The position numbers and the translations under genes are program-made. Shown piece by piece: positions 57,983-64,000 of a stretch of DNA of 64,000 bases. Numbering within the stretch: position 1 is the stretch's first letter; each line of letters begins with the position of its first letter. The notes beneath the pieces were generated by a model that saw only the letters and a list, made by a program, of their open reading frames with translations, was not told the origin of the DNA and did no database searches. Source of the DNA: Cantharellus purpuraceus (lineage: Eukaryota; Basidiomycota; Agaricomycetes; Cantharellales; Hydnaceae); assembly GCA_025174535.1 (NCBI GenBank), contig JALBUN010000004.1, forward strand, positions 868,001-932,000, given 5' to 3'.

Positions 57983-58491
57983 TGTTATAACTATATTCAT
58001 TAAGGCCCAGATCCCCACACACATGAAATCTATACTCCATTTGGAAACCATCACATCTCCATTTAGTCTGTCTGATCATCACCATTGATCTTGCTCATCT
58101 GCCTCCAGTTCCAATTGATGCATCACCATCACCATAGGAACCCAGACATCTGTCCCCATCGGACTCAGACATATTCATGTAAGGCCACTGGCCTCGGAGA
58201 CCCATCACTGGAGTAACTATTATTAGATTTCAAACATGTATTTAAGTTGTACAACTGGGGACTTCATTCCCCAGTTTGAATATTGAATCATGCCTAGCTC
58301 CTAAGTCTGATCCAAACTATCTAAGTCATACTCTGTCTCCAAAATCTCAGACACAGGTACTAGTGAGGGCACAGCACATAAGCTGAAGCCAAGTCCATCC
58401 CAGCCCCCACGACACACCCCAATCCCCACTCTGACTCTGACACCAAACTCTGATCCCAGTCCTGACCCCCAATCAGACCTAGTGCATAACA
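57983..58491 (+). repeat. LTR D8, 3' LTR of a plus-strand D element
   Basis: 509 bp, TGTTATAACTATATTC...GTGCATAACA. Preceded by GGAGAGATAC (polypurine side). No duplication at its ends, as expected for one LTR of a longer element. Confidence 0.85.
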
Positions 58492-58681
58492 ACTTAAGTC
58501 CAAATTAATACTAAACAATACAAAAGGTGACAACTATTGTAACCCATATCAAGAGAATTACTTATCAAGGGAACAATAAGCAGAGTTCAGGGTTGTTGGA
58601 GATGGAGATGTCAGAGGTGGAGTAGAAGGAGATGGAGTTGGAGCCCAGAGATCAGACTTGGTGTTACAGGTTGTAACAGTT
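58492..58681 (-). repeat. Fragment of an LTR-C-like repeat
   Basis: Reverse match to the first ~190 bp of LTR C: it ends GTTACAGGTTGTAACA at 58680 and carries TACTAAACAAT and GTAACCCATA. More diverged than element C. Confidence 0.65.
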
Positions 58682-58716
58682 TGTGTAGATGATGTCCATG
58701 TCAAGTCAGCTCCTCC

Positions 58717-59239
58717 TGTTACACACTAGGTCTGATGGGGGGTTGGACCCTGGATTGGAGTTTGGAGTTGGAGTTGGAGTGGGTGTCAGGATGTCATGGG
58801 GGGTCAGAATGGACTTGGCTTCAGCTTATGTGCTGTGCCCTCACTAATACCTGTGTCCAAGATTTTGGAGACAGAGTACAACTTAGATAGTTTGGATTGG
58901 ACTTAGGAGCTAGGTGTGACTCAATATTCGAACTGGGGGATGAAGTCCCCAGTAGTACAACTTAAATGCATATTTGAAATCTAATAATAATTACTCCAGC
59001 GATGGATCTCCAAGGCCAATGGCCTTACATGAATATGTCCAAGTCCAATGGGGATGGATGTCCAGGTTCCTATGGTGATGCTGATGCATCAATTGGAACT
59101 GGAGATGGATGGGTGGAGTCGCGATGATGATCAGATGGACTATGGGAGATGTATGGTTTCCTAATGGAGTATAGATTTCATATGTGTGGGGATCTGGGAT
59201 TGAATGGGGATCTGGGCATTAATGAATATAGTCATAACA
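58717..59239 (-). repeat. Solo LTR D9, TSD CCTCC
   Basis: 523 bp, reversed D. CCTCC at 58712-58716 and 59240-59244. Confidence 0.9.
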
Positions 59240-59244
59240 CCTCC

Positions 59245-61050
59245 CTGTGATCAAGATGGTCCCACATGGTGTGTCCAGCACAGCAGACACATATCTGATG
59301 CCAATCCCAATGGATTATCTGGATGGGTTTTTTGAAGAGTTCAATGAGCAGCTGCAGCAGGGGTCAGGGCAGAATAGGGGGGAGGTGGAGGAGGGAATTC
59401 CAGAGGTGGTGCAGGAGTGGAGGCTGCATCTGGGGTCAATGTTGGGGTATATGAAGTTCTAAACTACTTCAAATAAGGACTATTATTTAGTAGTTCAAAG
59501 GTATTTCAAATGTTCTAATGAATGTACTTATATTTCACATTTTTGTGTATTTGAGCCCACATGTATACACAATGGGTCGGTTGCTGATATAACATGTCAT
59601 GTGACCTCAAAGAGCACTCATGTGCAAGTGAACAACGTGGATATTACATAAGCAGCAGAGTTCATGCACTTCAGCCAAAAGCAGCCACAGAAGGTTCTGA
59701 CACCTTCCTGGACCTTCCACAAGGTTCTCCAGCCTTCTCTTTCCTTCCAGCGGCTTCCCTAAGCATCAGGAATATTCTCTAATTAGTTACATAAGCTAGA
59801 TAGCCCATGTATATAAAAAGGGCTGCAACAGCATTGCAATAAAGAATATCTTTTTACCACACACACACAGCAGTGTCTACTCAAGCATTGAGTAATCATC
59901 ACATAAGCAGCACACTTATATCAGCTACTCTTAAGATATATTAGCTTTGATTGACTCTTGGAGAAGCCAAAAGCTTTATATTACAAGCACAGCAGGCTCT
60001 AATATTAATCAAACTCAGAGAAAAGGTTAATACAGAGTAACTGATTAGTAATTAACACACTACAAGCCCACTCAGAGCAGTAACTTGAAGTGTATTAATT
60101 GTTATTCATTTATCAAGAACCTTACATGTGTAATTGAGACTCTGAGGTTAGTCAAATTATCACATATTGGGCAATTGGTTATAATCAAGAACCTTGCATG
60201 TTTAATTGAGACTCTGAGGTTAGTCAGGTTAATATGTACTTTGCTATTGATTGGTTGGTTCAATTGTGGGCATTTCAATAAATCAACACCAGTCTATTAA
60301 TTCACCTCTTTGAGACAAGATTAATATCCCTTGACTGTTGATTCTATCACAGATAAGACACATACAGTGAATACACTTGTTCAGAAGGAAGTGTTCAAGT
60401 GCATATCTATCTTTTTATGTTGAAGGGATTTTTGTTGGCTTTAATCCACTCAACCCATGGTCCTACAGCACTAGGTTACTTCCCCCTTTGAAGTGTCTGA
60501 ACCCTTGAATGCCTGTCAATCCTGACTTTACTTTGCATTAGCAGTAAAGCATGAACTACATGTGACAAGCATAAAAATCTCTATTGCTTCACTTCCTGTG
60601 GCAACATTGATTGTGTTTGTTCACCAGAGTATAATTTCTTAATTGGGTTCTCTGTTAAGATAGTTTCAAGCTTATTGCTAGCCTTGAAAGGTCATACATC
60701 CTTGGGCTAAACTTAGATTGTGATTAACACCACAGTTTAGGTTGAAGTTCATGGTTCCCAAACAGTCAACATGAAATTCATAGATACAACCATGGGTGTA
60801 ATGGTACCATATCATTGTAATGTCAGTGGTAGTCTTTGAAATTTACATGATTCTACTCTTAGAGATCACTGTGTGATCATTGAAATCCTGACCCTGCCCA
60901 CTGAATCCTCATGGCCACACCTCTCACAGGTATGAACACTTTCATACTGAAACAGCCTCAGTGAGTTTGCCACTGAATTTCAGTGTTTCTCCCACTGGAT
61001 GCAGTGATTCACCCATCAAAATTTCAGTGGTTCCTCTCCCCACAGTGGGC
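59245..61050 (+). repeat. Repeat H, copy H2, interrupted by solo LTR B2
   Basis: H sequence at 59245-59439 and 60765-61050. In the left part, 59247-59440 is open (MDYLDGFFEEFNEQLQQGSG) and would continue into VNMKFIDTTMG beyond the LTR, so H carries a piece of an unknown coding region. Confidence 0.7.
59440..60764 (+). repeat. Solo LTR B2, TSD GTCAA
   Basis: 1325 bp, TGTTGGGG...GGTTCCCAAACA, flanked by GTCAA (59435-59439 and 60765-60769). The H1 copy at 42165-42175 shows the uninterrupted site. Confidence 0.93.
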
Positions 61051-61168
61051 AGCAGCTCACGGTAGGACTGTGGACCAACAAACGCGTTGACGCCTCTACC
61101 TCCAATAGTCGGTAGTACTCATATATCAATATGTTGAGAAGACGTCTATTTTCAGGGTCAGTCACCTT
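61051..61168. other. DES1 3' flank
   Basis: Short single-copy-looking sequence between repeat H2 and the DES1 stop; probably DES1 3' UTR and terminator. Confidence 0.4.
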
Positions 61169-62644
61169 CTAGCGTCTTCTTCTAGTGCGCTCTTTGTCCA
61201 AATCATCCCCTGCAGCGCAAACACATTCAAGCTGCTCATCTGCACAGCCACCATCAAGGGGGACAGCCGCTCTCTTTGTCTCAGTCCCTTTGGCGATACG
61301 TTTAGCTCGTGCAAATAAACCGACTTCCTTATCCCGAATAAAATTGACTATTATCATGGGCCAACTCGGATGGTATGGGATATGGGTATAGAACTCGGGT
61401 GCCAATTGATGAAGAGTTGGAAGACGTGACCAGGGTATAGACGGAAAATCGTGATGCTCATTGTGATATCCAACCTTTAAAAATGCATATCAGCACAATT
61501 TTCAGCGTAGCATGAAATATCATTACATTGTACGCCAAAATATTCAAGACGCCATAGTAGGAATATGTCTCTTGCTCCAACCCGTCCCAGAGATAATGCT
61601 CGGCAATGAAATGTCCAGCTAAGGGGTGAAGGCTTCCAGCAAAAAAGCTTGAAAGGAGGAAGTATATCAGCGGTATTGGGCCACATATAAGGTAAACAAT
61701 GTAATTGAAGGCAAGCTGGGTGGTGATATTCAGAAAGTGCCACATTGTTGGCTTCTGTGATCGTACAAATCCAGGACGGAGGGCATAAAACAGTATTTGA
61801 AACGTGCTAAAACGAAGTGAGTGTCATAGTGCTACATGTTTCTTTGTATTTGCCTACCAGAAAAACACCTTTCCAAGAACATTGTTGAGGCAGAGCAGCT
61901 CTAGCCTTGTTGGTAGGTCCGTATCTATGCCATCTTCACCCATACGTTTATGATGTTCTAGATGATATCCCTTTCAAAGGGGAAAATATGCAATATATTC
62001 ACTCGAAAAAATAAGGTCGGTTACCTTGAATGTGACAGCGTAAGGTACACCAATAGGAATATTTGCGATAATTGCCAATAACTTGTTGGCTTTGATACCC
62101 TTGAATGCCAAATTATGCGTGATTTCATGTATTGCAAGAAACAGATTATGGTTTGCTGTTCCACCAACGATATATCCGGCGAGAATAAAAGGCATAGACA
62201 GTGGTCGAGTGCGACGGAGTAAGAGAGCCGTGATCAATTGAAGGACAACCACGCCAAAGACAATATATTTGGTGAGGGGTTCATGACCCATGAGCTTGAT
62301 AACCTAGTCTTCTCCGTGAAAAAATATCCCACATGCATGCCTGGACTGGCACCCACCTCGGGATGAGCTTTCATGATCTCCATTCGTCGAGACCGATGTG
62401 GCTCTTCAGTCATTAACCACAAAAAATCCGAAGGGTCTTTTGGGGGTAAGATGTAGAGGTCTGCAGGACTAGCAGGGTCAAGGATATCCGTCCGCCGTCG
62501 TGACCGTGTTGCTTTGCCCTCTGTCAAAGACTCTGCGCCTCCGAAGAGGCTGAAATCTAGGATATGAGGACGTGTCAGACGATGTACTCGAAGAATTGTT
62601 AGACTTTCACCTAACCCAATGCTTGAGGCGTTACGCAGCGGCAT
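61169..62644 (-). CDS. DES1: Sphingolipid delta-4 desaturase (DES1/DEGS1 type)
   Basis: An ER membrane di-iron enzyme that puts the 4,5 double bond into dihydroceramide. I start at ATG 62644 (MPLRNASSIGLG); the N-terminus before KDPSDFLWLMTEEPHRSRR is longer than usual, and a later start cannot be excluded. EPHRSRRMEIMKAHPEV is the Lipid_DES N-terminal signature. Three His boxes follow: HEITHN (about 62130), HLEHHKRMG (about 61960, in an exon ending near 61863) and NEHHDFP (about 61445). Hydrophobic membrane spans surround them (LTKYIVFGVVVLQLITALLL; LAFNYIVYLICGPIPLIYFL). Introns near 62355-62306, 62030-61976, 61857-61808 and 61527-61475. Stop at 61169-61171 after an Arg-rich tail. Confidence 0.92.
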
Positions 62645-62794
62645 GTCACTGGTATGAGTGCAATGGTCGCGCCCATTGTTGTCCACAGCTGTAGTCCGGC
62701 ATCCATGGTGTAAGAATTAGATGCTTACATAACAAAGTGTAGCTGACTAATCACTTGTTTTGCAGTTGACTCGAATACTTGCAAGACTCAAGCA
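62645..62794. promoter_or_regulatory. Shared DES1/HIS5 promoter with a TGACTC site
   Basis: 150 bp between the chosen start codons. TGACTC at 62767-62772 and TGACTA near 62744 resemble Gcn4/CpcA sites, which drive amino acid biosynthesis genes in fungi (established knowledge). Placement 23 bp before the HIS5 ATG is close, so the role is uncertain. Confidence 0.4.
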
Positions 62795-64000
62795 ATGCCC
62801 ATACATGGCCTCGAAGACTATGCCAAGAAGCCGAAGCATTTCGACATTCAAGCAGTCATCCGTCCAAATATCCTCGCTCTCCAGCCGTACCGCTGTGCCA
62901 GAGACGATTATCAAACTGGAATTCTTCTAGACGCGAACGAGAACGCGCTTGGACACTCTATAGACCTTGAAAACAGCTCATGCACCCTCGACTTATCTAT
63001 GGATTTGGAACTGCACCGCTATCCTGACCCGGCTCAGACAGAGATAAAGAAACGGATCGCCGACCTGCGGCAAATACCAGGACCTGACCATGTTTTTCTG
63101 GGGGTTGGGTCGGACGAAGTCATAGACCTTCTTATTCGTGTGTGCTGCACACCGCGCGTGGATAAAATCATGACTACACCTCCTACCTATGGCATGTACG
63201 CAGTATGCGCACAGGTAAATGATGTTCCTGTTGTCAAGGTACCTTTGAACACAGAATGGGGTGCCTTTGAACTCAGAGTCGATGAGGTGTGTTTTGTTGG
63301 CTCGAGTCTAATTACAATGCAACTCAGCGCCTATCAGATCATCAAGTCGATGTCTTCCGATCCGTCCATTAAACTCATCTTTCTATGTTCACCTGGGAAT
63401 CCCACCGGAACGGTCCTGCCTCTCTCTGACATTCGTCAAATCCTTGATGATCCAAATTTTAAGGGCATTGTCGTTGTAGATGAGGCATATATAGACTTTG
63501 CCAGTCCCGACACAAGTGCTGCACAGCTCGTACACGAGTATGCCAATATTTGTGTGATGCAGACATTAAGTAAAAGCTTCGGTTTAGCCGGTATCCGGTT
63601 CGTTACGGTCGTTGATCATTGAACACTTACAGTACGTTTAATATTTGTTGTGCTCCAGACTTGGTATTGCGTTAGCTCAGCCCCCTCTCATTCAAATCCT
63701 TGCGAACACCAAAGCCCCTTACAACATCTCTACCCCTACATCTGCCTTGGCACTTCAGGCGTTATCCCCTTCGTCATTGATAGCTACTCAAAATAAGGTC
63801 ACAACTATTAATACTTCACGATCCGAGCTTGCGTCAGCTCTGGCTCCCTTGTCCAGACTAGGGCTAGCTGCTCCTCTGGGGGGAAAGGATGCCAATTTCC
63901 TTCTTGTCCCTGTTCTGGATCGAGAAGGTGGGAAACCAGACAACACGCGAGCTTTGAAGGTCTTGTACCCTTTGTTGGCTTGCGAGTATTCACCACTAAA
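62795..64000 (+). CDS. HIS5: HIS5, histidinol-phosphate aminotransferase (3' partial)
   Basis: A PLP enzyme that converts imidazole-acetol phosphate and glutamate to histidinol phosphate in histidine synthesis. Start at ATG 62795 (MPIHGLEDYAKKPKHFD). Motifs: LLDANENALG (about 62925, substrate-binding region), ELHRYPDP, FLGVGSDEVIDLLIR (about 63095), TTPPTYGMY, SPGNPTGTVLP (about 63391), VVDEAYIDF (about 63475) and the Schiff-base lysine in TLSKSFGLAGIR (about residue 240). Introns at 63287-63340 (54 nt) and about 63599-63658. The next exon (LGIALAQPPLIQILANTKAP) runs to about 63957. GTCTTG after AAG there may open another intron. The C-terminal ~40 residues are outside the window. Confidence 0.93.

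Overview
The window is fungal nuclear DNA, most likely from an Agaricomycete (mushroom-type basidiomycete). Genes are dense with many short introns (about 50-60 nt), the conserved proteins are fungal, and gene blocks alternate with islands of Ty3/gypsy retrotransposons. I cannot name the genus from the sequence.

Host genes: PDS5 (cohesin regulator, + strand, 5' end outside the window) at 1-3850. A central block holds a USP-family ubiquitin hydrolase (-, 42976-46323), CIA1/CIAO1 (+, 46428-47712) and COQ8 (-, 47841-50001). The right block holds a sphingolipid delta-4 desaturase (-, 61169-62644) and HIS5 (+, from 62795, running off the right edge). USP/CIA1 and DES1/HIS5 are divergent pairs with very short shared promoters; CIA1 and COQ8 are convergent.

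Transposon island 1 (4171-~42470) and island 2 (~50042-~61050) are nested, decayed mobile elements. I distinguish LTR families A (~1.4 kb, TGTATGGG...CCAAAACA), B (~1.35 kb, TGTTGGGG...CCAAAACA), C (0.6 kb, TGTTACAT...ACTTAACA), D (~0.51 kb, TGTTATGAC...GCATAACA), E (TGTAAGTA...) and F (>1 kb). Full or partial gypsy polyproteins are at 5724-12724, 29974-34724, 23345-24062, 25975-27345 (-) and 39190-41960 (-). A copia gag start is at about 50364-51398. A Tc1/mariner element (27983-36689, 212-bp terminal inverted repeats, TA duplication) sits inside an LTR-A fragment and is itself split by a complete 7.1-kb gypsy element (29334-36468, CAGAT duplication).

Most unusual signal: two related gypsy families (C and D) carry, between pol and the 3' LTR and in antisense orientation, a gene for a charged coiled-coil protein with a Zn(II)2Cys6-like cluster (C-x2-C-x6-C twice). 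It appears once in element C and three times in D-type debris, where its Glu-rich repeat array expands in multiples of three. Premature stops in the transposons are overwhelmingly TGA where the family expects Arg, which fits CGA to TGA transition at CpG, while the flanking host genes look intact.
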